Assembly: GCA_037952775.1 (NCBI GenBank)
Contig: JBANAY010000003.1
Span: forward strand, 13,206,001-13,270,000
DNA: 64,000 nucleotides
Origin: Clonostachys chloroleuca
Taxonomy: Eukaryota; Ascomycota; Sordariomycetes; Hypocreales; Bionectriaceae
Direction of reading: 5' to 3'
Shown: in pieces, positions 12,120 through 23,099 of the stretch
Layout of the letters: every line of letters starts with the position of its first letter
Position numbering within the stretch: the stretch's first letter is position 1
Notes under the pieces: generated by a model
Databases searched by the model: none
Told to the model about the DNA's origin: nothing
Seen by the model: only the letters and a program-made list of their open reading frames with translations
Position numbers and translations under genes: made by a program

Positions 12120-12431
12120 TATGCATATCCTAGCTGCTGCGTATCACCACAATGCTACGGTAACAGCATCCTAGAGGAGGGAAAAGTTGAATACGATTGC
12201 AGCGCAGGCGTTTTTCCGTGGAACCATGATGAATTTGGCGGGCGCCAGCCTACCTTTAATCGAATTTGGTACTAAGGCCATCCTTTGTGCGTTGGCTGGT
12301 GGAGTGACCGAAGTCACAGATATATTGAATCCTTTACTGCAACCTGTACTGCAACCTTGACGTTGCAGCAACTTTTACTGTACCAAGGCACTTCGGGACG
12401 TATGCGAGATGGCATAATGAAGTTAGCCTAA
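12120..12431 (+). pseudogene. Unidentified cysteine-containing frame with one stop
   Basis: A frame from about 12120 reads PSCCVSPQCYGN, then DCSAGVFPWNHDEFGG, PTFNRIWY, a TAA at 12273-12275, then GHPLCVGWWSDRSHRYIESF, ending at the TAA at 12429. The amino-acid texture looks coding rather than random, and the internal TAA could be a mutated CAA. I do not recognise the family and see no clear start. It may be the remnant of a secreted or metabolic protein. Reading a frame across a stop is inherently weak evidence. Confidence 0.25.
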
Positions 12432-13383
12432 AAGCGTGTTCAATGTTGAGGCATTTCCAATTAGCCAAGGCACCCTGCATTACTTCTGAAAGGATAGTGT
12501 CACAGGGTGGTTAGCCTTCATATAGGGAGTCTGTTCTGCTCAATTTAGTAATACTCTTCTAACCAACCTTGATATGAAGCAAAGCATTCAAAGATATTCT
12601 GCTTGCTTATATAATTTGCTCGTTTATGGAGTAAATGAATAGGTAAATAGTATCATCCAAAACAATCATCCTAAACTCTACGTCTATTCTTAAAACTGAG
12701 CCATAATTATGTAATGTCAGCCACGTCTGAGCTCAGATTGAACCAGAACCCCAGAATTGCTCAGACCAGATGAACTTCCGATACGAGAACTAGGACAGTA
12801 TATCTATTGGGCGTACGGGTCTCAGTGAGTCAGCCAGTCAGTCAGCAACTAATATTTAGCGGTTATTAGACCTGGGAGATTGGTTTGAGACAAAAGTGCC
12901 AAATAACATCTAACCAAATGTAAGCGAGGAAAAAGCATCGCAGTCTCCAAGGTACTCATAGTTGACGAGGGTTTCAAAAAGGGAACCGAGCTTGGGTCGC
13001 TGCTTTCTATGGAGTAAGATATACACATGAACAATAAATAAAAGACATTTTTCGAAAATAAGCAACTGGATAGAGTGAATGATTTTCTCCTCAATTATCC
13101 CATATCGCTACCCGATCCGGTCATCAATTCAATCCCCCACAGAAAGATATCTAACTCTGACACTCAGCTATTAATTCGTGTCCCAAATATATTCCCAAAT
13201 CGTGCAAATGCTTCATTTACTGAAAGACACGTCAGGATCCATGTCTGAGCCACTTTAGATTTTCTGATGGTTATAAACATCCTCTTACCTAAGTCGCCAC
13301 AACGCGAGAAGACGACATTGACAAGAGGCTCAGAAAAGCCGCAATCACGAAAAAAGTGTGTAACTGTGGCTTTCAAAAACATG
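12432..13383. other. Intergenic, no supported gene
   Basis: Only short frames without motifs are present. A small GTCAGTCAGCCAGTCAGTCAG repetition lies near 12827-12847. Confidence 0.35.
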
Positions 13384-14342
13384 TTATGAAGGCGCCTCGT
13401 TTTTGGATGTGTGGGTGGCGTCGAGTTCGGAATAACGCATGTGGGTGGGCGCCTCGGATAACCCAGGCGATGAAGGCGGGATGGAGCTCACGGCCTTGTT
13501 GTGGTACGGCGGGTTGCCTCCATACACCGAAGCCGACGTAATGGTTGAGCCGGGGCCAAAGTCTTGATACGGCTCGATTTCGCTCTGTCGGAAAGGTCCT
13601 GGGGTAGACGACTGCGCCATGGACGGAGCCGGGGCCGGAGCAGGCGCTTGATGACGGTCGTCGAGTTGTTTCTGAAGAGCCAGGTTCTTTTGGTAGAGAG
13701 CAAAGACGGCGCCGGCCGCGATCAAGGCAACGACGCCCAGCACGACGGCGAGGCCAATGGTGGCGTTTTTAAAGGTGGCCAACTCGGCAATGGCAGTCAC
13801 GGTGACAATGGCCGTCTGCGTCACGTTGCCGTTCTTGACATTGACCAGGGTAGGGAGTTCAAAGGCTCGTCGGTGCCGCAGCAGTTCAGGTTGTTGTGTC
13901 CGCAACAATACTTGCCGTCTGTGCATGGAGTAATCTCAACAGTTCCATTCGATGATCCGCCGCCCTGTGGTGTTAATTGTGAGTTGATGCCTCGGATATA
14001 AAAGTGTGAATATTCGATACGTACCGCCTCGTCCATGCAGACCTTGACACAGGCGTCGCTTTCCCACGACTTGTCGGAACAGTAGCCACGAAAAAGGATA
14101 CCCTTGTTCAAGCAAAGTCCTGTCGTTGTGCAGAGGTCGCGCTCGCCGGATTTACCATCTAGGTTGCAGCAGCTGGAGTAGACGCCTTCTTGGGTGATGC
14201 CGAGCTTGTTGCAGGGCACGTAGGTCTCGTTGTCGGCCAGTGTCTTGCCATTTGGTGCGAAACAGTTTACTTCGTCGGCTGAGACAGAGACGGGTAGAGA
14301 ACTGGCTGCCATCAGCAGCTGGACGATGATCGAATGGAACAT
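13384..14342 (-). pseudogene. Single-pass membrane protein with Cys-rich ectodomain, frameshifted
   Basis: Exon 1 (14342-14025) starts with MFHS and a signal peptide, then a Cys-rich ectodomain (NCFAPNGKTL, SCCNLDG, DLCTTTGLC, RGYCSD). A 60-bp intron (14024-13965, GTACGT...CACAG) joins it to exon 2, which continues with PCTDGKYCCG and LNCCGTDE. The frame then shifts by one base at about 13880-13860. The second frame gives a transmembrane helix (GLAVVLGVVALIAAGAVFALY) and a Pro/Ser-rich cytoplasmic tail ending at 13384. Exon 2 is 581 nt, not a multiple of three, which supports a one-base loss. About 299 residues would result. This architecture is common for fungal surface sensors or adhesin-like proteins of unknown role. 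A sequencing error could also explain the shift. Confidence 0.65.
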
Positions 14343-16276
14343 GGTGTATCGATGAGTGGGTATGTACGCCCAAGTCGCCAAGTCCATCATACACGCGAGA
14401 GTTCTGATGCGCACATATACTTGCGAAGGGCTCAAGATTCAACGAACGATTCAAGAAGGAAACCAAGAAAAGAAAATCCGAGAAGAGTAAAAAGTGAAGG
14501 GCACTGGCATGTAGTGATGATATGTACCTACGGGACTCCCGCGGGTAGTCACACAGAGGGCCCGCCGGTGGTCACACATTGAGGCTAACATTATTGACTG
14601 CACACCAGATACGACGCTCTCAGCATGGCATCCCGGTCAGCCCGCATGAAAGCTGACTGTGTAGTGTGGTCTCGCGCTTGCCCAACTGGTCAATGCGTGC
14701 TGGCCATCGTGTTGCGCAGTGGAGGACACGCTAAGCGCATGATATCACCGGCCCTCTGAATTTGAAGCTTCTTTTTTCATGTTTTCTCACATAAGCTAGC
14801 ATTGTTTACCATGAGCTGATTCGCTTCAAATGAAATAATGGAGACAGTTAGCGGCCCAAATACCAAAACGATGAAAGGAGCCGAGCTTGCTTTTACTTTT
14901 GCTTCATTAAATCAAGCATTTAAGCCGGAGCAGATCCAAGCTCGATATGCGGGCCTCCTGTGCTCGTAAAGTTTGAGCCAATCAAGTCCCAAAATTGTGG
15001 CCGCTCGTGCTCGCCTAGGCAAGGTTTACATCCTCTCCGGAGTACGCAGTCACTAGAAGGGGTTTCTACCGCCTCTCATGTTTAGACTTAGCGAGACAAG
15101 GTAGCCTTGGCTTATAGAACTTCCCTGCCTCCCGTCGGACCATTGTTCATTGGCCAGTTTTTGCGAGGAATAAGACAGCGTGAAAACGCAATCTGCCCAG
15201 CTCCATTCCGGTAGCGCGCCGCCCCTGGCTACACCCTTCAGTTCAATTAGATGGTAAAGTAGGGGGGAGGTATTTAGGCCTGTGGAACCGACCACAACTG
15301 ACGCACAAAATTGCCGATACGGCAAATCATAATAACAGGCCAGCAGTTAGTTATCCCGTTAGCTACGGCACAAATACTATCTTATTTTTCCTGACACCCC
15401 TGTTGGGCTCGGATAGTAAACCAATCACAGCCGAGGAATTCAACTTGTCAAAGGCGAAGGATTCTTTATGTTGGGATGTCAGACCCGGAGATATGGACTC
15501 TGGCGCTTCCAATTTTTATCTCTGGCACACTTTGAGTATTCAATCTTGAGCCTCTGTATAGAAAGATGAGAGTGAATATAAGGCAAGGCAGGGAGGCAGA
15601 GGGGGAGGAAATAGGTATATAGATCCTCCTTTCTTCGGTCACTTTGAAATTTGAAAACAAACAAAATAACTCCTTCATCCTTCACCCATCTTCAAAATAC
15701 TCATTAACGTAATCTACAAGCGAGTGGAGCAAACAAGCGAGTGGACCACTTCCACCTATCCCTTAAATATACATAAACCTCAATTAAAATAACCTAACCT
15801 AATTATCTACACTAATAACACTAAAACCTGATTCATAGATATCTCCTTACGAGTTTGGATATTATGACCAGGCTTGCCGCAATTGCTACAATGGGGAATC
15901 TCGTACGAGCCGACCCTCCCAGACCACCACTCCGAGACCCTACGTGTACGGCGCTTGCTCGTAAGAACAAAGGATCAAAGCTGCATATTCTAGCGGACTG
16001 CTGGCGAGATGCATAGAATGCTAGGCTATGATGCTAGCAAATAAATTGCCGATACCACATCCCTCTGCTAACCAGACATATATTGAACTGGTTAGCAATG
16101 CGGCAACACTCAATACTATGTTGGCGGTAGGCAGCCGTCATAACTATAATCGTTCGATCGAGGAAGCCGATGAGGGTGGGCGTTGGGCACTAACACAGCT
16201 ACAATCATATTGTTGCGATATGGCACATCATTGGGTCTTTTCCTGCCTGTTGACGTACAAGCTTCAGATAGTGGCT
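14343..16276. other. Intergenic, no supported gene
   Basis: The frames here are short and lack motifs. A pyrimidine/purine-skewed stretch lies at about 15590-15700, and AT-rich DNA at 15760-15840. The right edge is the TA target site of the Tc1-like element. Confidence 0.35.
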
Positions 16277-16278
16277 TA

Positions 16279-17654
16279 CAGTGGGTACAAAAAAGTTCCG
16301 CGAAATTCCGTCACACCCCCATACAGGCAGTCTGAGGCATGAATTTTAAAGCCCAATAACACAGCCAATTTTCATCCAATTGATTTCTAATATAGACAGT
16401 TATAATGCTGAGAGGTAGCTCTTTCTAATAGTGTATTTCAGAACCGCATATACCAGCCGTCGGTATCAATAACTGCTTATAACCGCTCAACCATCGTACG
16501 AACTAGCTTATTTAAGACTCTATCTTTAATTTCCTCCCACACCGCAACCGCTGCCTCGCAGAGCTTCTGAAGGGTCTTATCATTCTTCGGAAGGTCAGAA
16601 AGCTCTGGATAAGCCTTTATAATGTTCTCTTTTAAAATAGCCCACAAGTTCTCAATAGGGTTGAGATCCGGGCTGTAAGGTGGCCAGTCAAGCAGCTCAA
16701 CCCCATACTCTTCAGCCCAGTTACGAAGCCAATTCTGTACAACCCGGGCTGTATGTGTAGATACGTTATCTTGTATAAATATGCTTCTCGGAGACGCTAT
16801 TATTAGAAGGTTTTCCTCAAGTTAATCCCGAATAACACGGCCGGTTACACCACCCCTTACGCTATCCGGGTCTCCAAGAAGCGGCACCAAAGATATACGA
16901 ATATTCCAACCAAAGGCACCCCAGAACATCTGAGAATGACGTGTTGGCTTGCCCTTTGGCTGAATATACTTTTTATCTAATTTACTTCCCGTCTGGTCTA
17001 TTAGTTGTGAAGTTATTCGGGGTTGAAGTTGACCTATAATTGGGCCGAACACCCACTTCTGTCTCTCTCCCTGACCACGCGCAACTGTGGTCTCGTCTGA
17101 GAAGATAACCCGCTTCCACCACGATAGGGGCTTTCGTATATGAAGTCTCGCGAATTGGAGCCTTTTTTCTGCAACAGCAGGTGTTAATTTCGGCCTACAG
17201 AGAGCCTTTGTACGCTGAATACCCTCCTTTTTAAGGAAGCTCGTTAAAGTAGCCGTACAGCAAGATAACCCGGCCCGGCGAAGCAATTCACTATTCCGGA
17301 TAAAAGGGTCAATCTCAATTAATCGGAATAAATACCTTTTATCCCTCTCATTGAGGCTACATGGCCGCCCTGAACGCGGTCGACTTTTCGCGCTTTGTTG
17401 TTGCTTGTAGCGATAGTGTATGTTGTAAACCGCGCTGCGCGTTAGGTCAAATTTGGCCGTAATAGCCCTCGCAGACACGCCGGAAAGGAACTGATATACC
17501 ACCTTTGTCCTCTTATGAGGCGAATGGTGTAATTTGCTTGTAATTCGGAGCATTATTCATAAAGTTGTGACCGTTCAAAGTTAACGGGTTATCTGACGCG
17601 TTCGCGTTGAAGGGGGGTGGGGAAAAATTTTCGCGGAACTTTTTGAACCCACTG
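16279..17654 (-). mobile_element. Tc1-like DNA transposon, complete but inactive
   Basis: The left end starts CAGTGGGTACAAAAAAGTTC and the right end is its imperfect complement (GAACTTTTTGAACCCACTG, to 17654). TA dinucleotides at 16277-16278 and 17655-17656 are the target duplication. The shared CAGTGGG end resembles impala/mimp-type Tc1 ends known from Fusarium, but the internal part differs. The 1376-bp element carries one transposase on the minus strand. Confidence 0.85.
16438..17553 (-). pseudogene. Tc1-type transposase, two nonsense codons
   Basis: Read from ATG 17553 leftwards, an N-terminal helix-turn-helix pair (SARAITAKFDLTRSAVYNI, then SGRPCSLNERDKRYL) is followed by the DDE_3 catalytic core. 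The acidic residues are visible in FSDETTV, IFIQDNVSTH and SPDLNPIENLW (D, D, E). In-frame TAA codons at 16822-16820 and 16479-16477 break it; both would be CAA before a C-to-T change. The frame is otherwise open to the TGA at 16440-16438, about 371 codons, the normal family length. Confidence 0.85.
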
Positions 17655-17656
17655 TA

Positions 17657-18171
17657 GTCCTCGAAGTATACACGCTCGTTAAAATCCTATGCGAGGATCA
17701 ATCACGATTGGCTAGTTTATGCGAGTAGGCATGACCCACATACCGGCTCTCGCTCGCTCCAAGTCGGATTGCTTCGCAAAGGTTGAGATGCGCGACTCAA
17801 GAGGTATTAGCGTGCTAAGTGGACCTCATCATTAGAACTTGACAGGGAATTCGGTGAAAAGTTAAGCTCCGATCAACAGCAGATGTGTCCCAATCGGCAG
17901 TATAGTTTTGGTATGGGCTGAGTTTAAATCGGCAGCTTCCAGAGGTATGTAGCAATCGACTTCATCGGCCTAGGGTAGCGAGTCCAGCCAGTCACACGGC
18001 AGACTGCTGCAACTGATAAATTACTGGCGCGCATTTGAGTAAATGAAAACCAAGATGATGAAAGAATTGAAAAAAGATACCATAAGAGTATTGATATATT
18101 TTTCCTTTTGTGATTGTCGTTCCGTAGACGCTGTAATTAGGTCTGAACAATCGGGCGAAAGAGTACTCTAC
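17657..18171. other. Intergenic, no supported gene
   Basis: No conserved motif is seen. This DNA was contiguous with the left flank of the Tc1-like element before its insertion. Confidence 0.3.
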
Positions 18172-18244
18172 CAAAGTGTCATTTGGCAAAGTGCTCCTTC
18201 GCAAAGCGCATCTTGGCAAAACGCATTTTCACAAAGCGTATTAA
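18172..18244. repeat. 15-bp minisatellite, about five units
   Basis: Five successive units of about 15 bp share a CAAAGCG or CAAAACG core: CAAAGTGTCATTTGG, CAAAGTGCTCCTTCG, CAAAGCGCATCTTGG, CAAAACGCATTTTCA, CAAAGCGTATTAAAC. It resembles a second array at 57068-57170 in period and core. Such arrays often lie near the ends of DNA transposons, but no element could be delimited here. Confidence 0.6.
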
Positions 18245-18540
18245 ACGGTCTTGTCTGATCTCTCATGCGTATAAGTTCTCTTATTATACTAGCCCTTACT
18301 TTATATAAACACTAAGCTTATTTTCTTTCTTTATTATATACTAATTATAGCTCTATATTTACTTATTAGTAATATATATATATAATTTAATAATATAATT
18401 TTAAAGGTAGTTCTTTTTAATCAAGAAAGAAGGAAATAGAAACTATATATTTTATTTTCTATATATAAAAAGATAAGAGTTTAATTAGAATAGTTAGATC
18501 TATTATAAGTAAGAAAATAAAAGACTATCTATATTAATAT
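18245..18540. other. AT-rich decayed DNA
   Basis: The stretch is almost entirely A/T with TATATA runs and no open frame. It directly abuts the TG start of the LTR at 18541. Confidence 0.4.
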
Positions 18541-19136
18541 TGTTGGTGTCGCCACCTAACAGCTTCCAGCTTCACAGGTAAAAGGGATAAATTGAGACTG
18601 TTGCTTCTAACTAGTAATTACAGAGGAGATCCGTAGCCCCTTATATCCTAGGGAATCCCTTGATCGTAACCTCGTGAGAGCAGCCCGGGCTCGGGCCTAT
18701 GAGATCCGTCAATTATCCCGTTAGCATACAATTCGTTAGGGATCTTCATATCCGTATGACCGAGGTCATCACCTTCCTTCAATGCGTACGTTTGATAGGA
18801 TCAGAACGCTCCTCGAGTTATCGGGCTCACGCCGATAACTCGGTATTCGGTTGATCGTCAGAGCCGTAGTTCGCGATAGATCCTACCGGCGAGGGTTGCT
18901 CGAGCCGATAGGTCAGGGCTTTGAAGATCGGGTCCAGTTAGGTTGCAACCTTCCAACCTGACTGACTGACCCCTCTCGGTGAAACTGATCCTTCTAGGTC
19001 GGTTGCATCGCGGCCGCTGCGATTGAACCTTACTTTTGCAATTGCAGCCGGTCCGGCTTCCACGGAATTCCTGATGGTATTTGCTAGTGAATTGTATGTG
19101 TGTTCGAACAGGCTGGGCTGCGGGCTTCAACCTTCA
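18541..19136 (+). mobile_element. Solo LTR (family B), copy 1
   Basis: It begins TGTTGGTGTCGCCACC and ends CTTCAACCTTCA, a TG...CA structure of about 596 bp. A near-identical copy in reverse orientation lies at 37959-38561, and this comparison fixes both ends. It contains a strong hairpin around GAGTTATCGGGC and GCCGATAACTC. The five bases on the left (AATAT) do not match those on the right once the adjoining transposon is removed (TAGAG), so no target duplication is visible. Frames inside it are not genes. Confidence 0.8.
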
Positions 19137-19138
19137 TA

Positions 19139-21152
19139 CCGTATAATTTCGCGCGAAATTCATTCCAGACGAGCCCCACTGGGATCCTTGTTCCGGCCCA
19201 CACACAATCCACATAGTAATCCAATCAGGCTAGCCACGCCGCATTCCATTTATTGAATAGCTAGGAATTATCATGTATTTGAGGCTGTTGCGATGACCCG
19301 ACTGGGGCTAGGATGTGATTTTCAAGCCGTTGAAGAAGATCTTTCTTATTCCCTGAAATCGGGAGCCCTCGTAGCCTAAGCAGTTCCTTCAAATCTGTAA
19401 TTCGTAGCGTTCGGAGAGCTATCGTAAGGTCATCGCTTTCGACACATATTTCCTCTTCATCACACATCCGGTCGACAATCTCATAGGCGTTGAGGACAGC
19501 TTCTTCAGCTTTTTCCCAGTTATTAAAGTTGATAGCTTCCGATGGCACGTCTTTGATACGGATCTTATGATCTTCGCTTCCATCCGGCTTGATACTAATG
19601 CCACATTGATAGAAGGCGTTGATTACGAGGTCGGGCTGTTCGGATAGCCTCTTACAAGCAGCTGCAACTGTATGCGTTGTCATGACGCGTTTGTCTTGAA
19701 CAGACCACTTCTTTATTCCATCCGGGTCATGCTTTTCAACATAGGAAAAAGCTGCTTCAGCTAGCCAATCTTTGAACGGCTTATTAACTGCTGTATCGAG
19801 AGGTTGAAGAAGGCTCGTACAACCCGCGGGGATCAAGGCTGTTGTAATCTTAAGACCTCGTAGATCTTGAAGCACATCTTCAGTCGTATGGAAACTGCCT
19901 ACATCCATCACCAATAGATGCTCTTTGCCATTGAGAATTAGGGCTAATTCGTTTGATATCCATTGTCTTAATAATTCCTCGTTATTGTAATCTGTTTCGT
20001 TGAATTCAACAGTAACGTCAGATGAGTAAAGATGACATTCATCTTCAAAGATCCGACCGTCCGGCCGGCCGTGGAAAATAATCTTCGGCTTCAACCGTTG
20101 GATGCCATCTGCGAAGATATAAAGGATCAAGGTAGCCTGACGCTTATTCCATCCGCTTCGATCGGATTTTCCACTTATTGTCTTTGAACCTTTGATCTCG
20201 TACGTGTAGCCATCAAGATATTCAAAAGGCATAGGGGTTTCATCGATGTTGATGATACACCCGCGTTGGAAGCGTCTCGTAGGTGACATCGTCACGAGGA
20301 TACGATCAAGCGCGGTAGATCGTTTGTTTGATATTCGTCGGATGAATCGTAGGAAATTATTGATGATTGAAACTGCTTCTTCCGGGGTCTTCGTAGCCCT
20401 CCTTGTAACACGTCTTCGCGAGAGGTTATTCCGTAGCTTAAAGTTAGTCCACCATCCATTAGAAAATGTAAAAATAGCTGTACAATCGAGATATTTTAAT
20501 GGGAAAAGCTCGTAAGCTTTCCTCTTGAACCAGCCAACAGTAAGAAGCCTACCTAACCTCCTTTGGATATGGAAGTCATCCATAAGGGCTTGTTCAAGCA
20601 GCGGCCACTGTGGGCTATAATGAGGAGCTTTTCCTTGGATAATCTCATCCTTGTTGCGGGCCCAAACCGTGATCGTTGAGAAAGGGATTTTAAAGAAAGC
20701 AGGGGCTTCGCGGTGGGTGGGTGGGCGATAGAAGTCAGGTCTGGTTACCCTTCGTACGAAAACGCGATGATGATGAAGAAACATCAACCATTGACCTTCG
20801 TCTCATGAGAATAGCTTCTTTCAACGTGTTGGATAGGCTTGGTTGGGCTGTGAACACGATTTGGAAGGCTCTTGCGTTTCCGGCCGGGACGGCGTTTTGC
20901 AGGTATAACCGCTAGGTTGGGGTCTCTCGGCTGCAAAGGAGGCATCGCGAATAGCTTCAAAATAGACTCCCTAGGTGGATTGAACCGGCCTCGGGCTCGT
21001 AGGTTAGCTGTTGGGTTGACGCGTTTGTGAGGGCTTAGTTAGAAAGGACTGTGGATGGCTAGCCTGTTTGCATTTTGGTGTGGGTTGTATGTGGGCCGGA
21101 ACAAGGATCCCAGTGGGGCTCGTATTGAATGAATTTCGCCGAAATTATACGG
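19139..21152 (-). mobile_element. Pogo-like DNA transposon with long TIRs, apparently intact
   Basis: Terminal inverted repeats of about 75 bp start CCGTATAATTTCG and include GCCCCACTGGGATCCTTG and TTCCGGCCCACA, at 19139 to about 19213 and about 21080-21152. They differ by only a few bases. TA lies on both sides (19137-19138, 21153-21154). The left TA is the first base pair after the LTR ending at 19136, so the element inserted exactly at the LTR edge or the LTR was truncated there. The 2014-bp element encloses one uninterrupted transposase on the minus strand. Confidence 0.85.
19261..20787 (-). CDS. Pogo-like transposase with C-terminal SAP motif
   Basis: An open frame of 508 residues has a helix-turn-helix start (IPFSTITVWARNKDEI), a CENP-B-type second DNA-binding region (LEQALMDDFHIQRRLGR, VGWFKRKAYEL) and a DDE_1 catalytic core. 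The presumed DDD residues are in IINIDETPMPF, LLVMDVGSFH and LLQPLDTAVNKPF. Residues of about 458-492 (LRITDLKELLRLRGLPIS, then KKDLLQRLENHI) match a SAP DNA-binding helix-extended-loop-helix, an unusual tail for pogo transposases. No stop or frameshift occurs, in contrast to the two other transposons here. The true start may lie upstream of 20787, since Arg/Ser-rich coding-like sequence continues in another frame. It probably binds its own long TIRs and cuts at TA. Confidence 0.82.
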   Translation of the reverse strand: MMFLHHHRVFVRRVTRPDFYRPPTHREAPAFFKIPFSTITVWARNKDEIIQGKAPHYSPQWPLLEQALMDDFHIQRRLGRLLTVGWFKRKAYELFPLKYLDCTAIFTFSNGWWTNFKLRNNLSRRRVTRRATKTPEEAVSIINNFLRFIRRISNKRSTALDRILVTMSPTRRFQRGCIINIDETPMPFEYLDGYTYEIKGSKTISGKSDRSGWNKRQATLILYIFADGIQRLKPKIIFHGRPDGRIFEDECHLYSSDVTVEFNETDYNNEELLRQWISNELALILNGKEHLLVMDVGSFHTTEDVLQDLRGLKITTALIPAGCTSLLQPLDTAVNKPFKDWLAEAAFSYVEKHDPDGIKKWSVQDKRVMTTHTVAAACKRLSEQPDLVINAFYQCGISIKPDGSEDHKIRIKDVPSEAINFNNWEKAEEAVLNAYEIVDRMCDEEEICVESDDLTIALRTLRITDLKELLRLRGLPISGNKKDLLQRLENHILAPVGSSQQPQIHDNS

Positions 21153-21286
21153 TAGAGGGCTAAGCTTTGAGATTAGAGTTCTATTGGTCACGGTTTTACG
21201 AGATGTTCGAGTTGGGGACGTCTAGCTAAATAGTCAATTCGGCGATGAGCTCCCAGAGTGACAGACTAGTGGACCCTAATTTAACC

Positions 21287-22037
21287 CACTGCAGTCCGAT
21301 TGACCCCTCGGTCCGACAAAACCACACCAGTTAGCACATTTTGGGATAGCGTCGGCCCACATAAATTATTTACAGTTAGTATACTCAGGAGCGGTACCTT
21401 TCGGTACTTTGAGTACGAGTTCGCGATAGTTAAAGATAATATTTACTAAGACTTCCAATAGCTGTAACCTGACCTGCCCGTCTGCTGTTAAGACGAGCGA
21501 TTGCTGCAGACCCAACCTCTCTGTCTGCTGTTCAGACGAGCGATCGCTGCAGACCCGACCTCTCTATCTCTCGTCAAGTCGAGGGATCACTGCAGACCTG
21601 ACCTGCCCGTCTGCTGTTGAGACGAGCGATCGCTGTAGACCTGACCTGCCTGCTCTTGACGCGACTGACGCGCTGCTGGGTAGGTCACGTGTCCAGTTAG
21701 ATCAGTAATAATTACTTATCTCAACAGCAGACCGAGAGAGGTTAGAGAGATCAGGTCTACAGCAATCGCTTGTCTTGACGAGAGACAGAGAGGTCGGGCC
21801 TGCAGCGATCGCTCGTCTGAACAGCAGACGGGCAGGTCAGGTTACAGCTATTACATATTTCAACAGAAGATAGTCTCGTAGAGTTCAACTGTATTGAATT
21901 GACTGTAAGTATTGAAAGTACTGCGAAGTACTTAACTTGGCAGACTAACTGTATGTAATTGTGGTGGGTCCACACCGTCCCAAAATGTACTAACTGGTGT
22001 GGTTTTGTCGGACCGGGGGGTCAATCGGACTGCAGTG
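21287..22037. mobile_element. Mutator-like non-autonomous fold-back element
   Basis: Terminal inverted repeats of about 100 bp begin CACTGCAGTCCGATTGACCC and contain GGTCCGACAAAACCACACC and ACATTTTGGGA. A perfect 9-bp duplication, AATTTAACC, flanks the element (21278-21286 and 22038-22046). Inside are about four direct copies of a 45-50 bp unit (CTGACCTGCCCGTCTGCTGT ... AGACGAGCGATCGCTGCAGA) at 21470-21660, and about two inverted copies at 21725-21845. No coding frame is present. The 9-bp duplication and long TIRs point to a MULE-type family mobilised in trans. A hAT origin (8 bp) is less likely. Confidence 0.78.
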
Positions 22038-22046
22038 AATTTAACC

Positions 22047-23099
22047 GAGATGTGAGGCAGTGCTGGAATGATGAACGTTAGACCTGTAAAGCGGAGAGCT
22101 AGGGGTCTTGTCTGCTGAAATCCAGAGCCAGAAGAGGGTATAAGTTGTGGGCTGATGCCACAAAGCCCCTGCTCAGGCCTAACGGCCATTTCACCACCAA
22201 ACTCACAATTCGTAGAAGGTAGTCGGATGGGAAGGAGAAGAAAAGGAGCGAGAGGGTGTAACATAATTCTACGTTGTGCATTGTCCCCTAGACGCGGTTT
22301 GATGTGACTCAGATGCACATTCTAGTATATCCCGGTTCCTGAAATGATTTGTATGCTAGAATTATTCAATGTGAGCGACCAAATGGACTCGACGTGGCGG
22401 CAGAGCCGGCATTGCTTTTCATGGCACCACGGCCGGGGGTTCGGTGGCTATCCGGCGGACTGGCCCCAGATCAACAGCCGAATTGCCTGGAAGCCCCTAT
22501 TAGTGCCTTCATTAATATTAGTCATGATGACTAGAAAATGATTTGGGGGCTAACGTAGAGCATCTAGTGCCCTAGTCTTCACTCTTTAATGTTTAAAATT
22601 TCTCGGTGGAAACCTCGGGTCTGTCCCAAATCAGAATAGATCGACCGTTGCAGAGCATGCCATAAAATTCCTATGAATGTCTCTGTCTGCCTGTGCCATA
22701 GAGCCCATGCATCACCCTTGACCGTGCATTTTGCCGCAGTTTGAATGTCCTACGCTCTTCCTTCGTAGAGCAAGCATGTTGTACAATTCCGATAAGGGAT
22801 CGATGGTTCGCAAGAATTTTACACGAAACGAGCGTATCTGTTGGATGTGCACGGCGCATCACGCTCGATGCGATGGAGCCCTACCAACTTGGTAAGGAGG
22901 TGCATACACCCGCGTCAAATGGAAACTAAAAAGCAATAGTGGTCGACAGCCCGACGGTTCGTATACACTGACCAATGGGAGTAGTGTACGATGTTGCAAA
23001 TTAGGAAGATTTTGTGACTACCGCGCACCAATTCTCCGTGTGCAGGGTCGCAAAGGAGCGAGCCTTCATGGGCAACTACAGCCGATGTGCTCCATTGAA
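22047..23099. other. Intergenic, no supported gene
   Basis: Short frames occur on both strands but none has a recognisable motif. The interval separates the fold-back element from the decayed regulator locus and may hold that locus' missing 5' part in unrecognisable form. Confidence 0.3.

Noticed and set aside
13564..14001. Plus-strand frame of 145 residues
   Set aside because: Antisense to the Cys-rich membrane protein; Arg-rich composition is typical of a shadow frame.
16028..16342. Plus-strand frame of 104 residues crossing the left end of the Tc1-like element
   Set aside because: It spans the transposon boundary and has no motif; a chance frame.
18858..19130. Minus-strand open frame (MKPAAQPVRTH and on) in the 18.5-kb LTR and its counterpart at 37965-38165
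   Set aside because: Both lie inside the repeated LTR and differ in frame after about 40 codons; they are repeat sequence, not genes.
21287..22037. hAT-type MITE
   Set aside because: The flanking duplication is 9 bp rather than 8, and the inverted repeats are about 100 bp long, which fits Mutator-like elements better.
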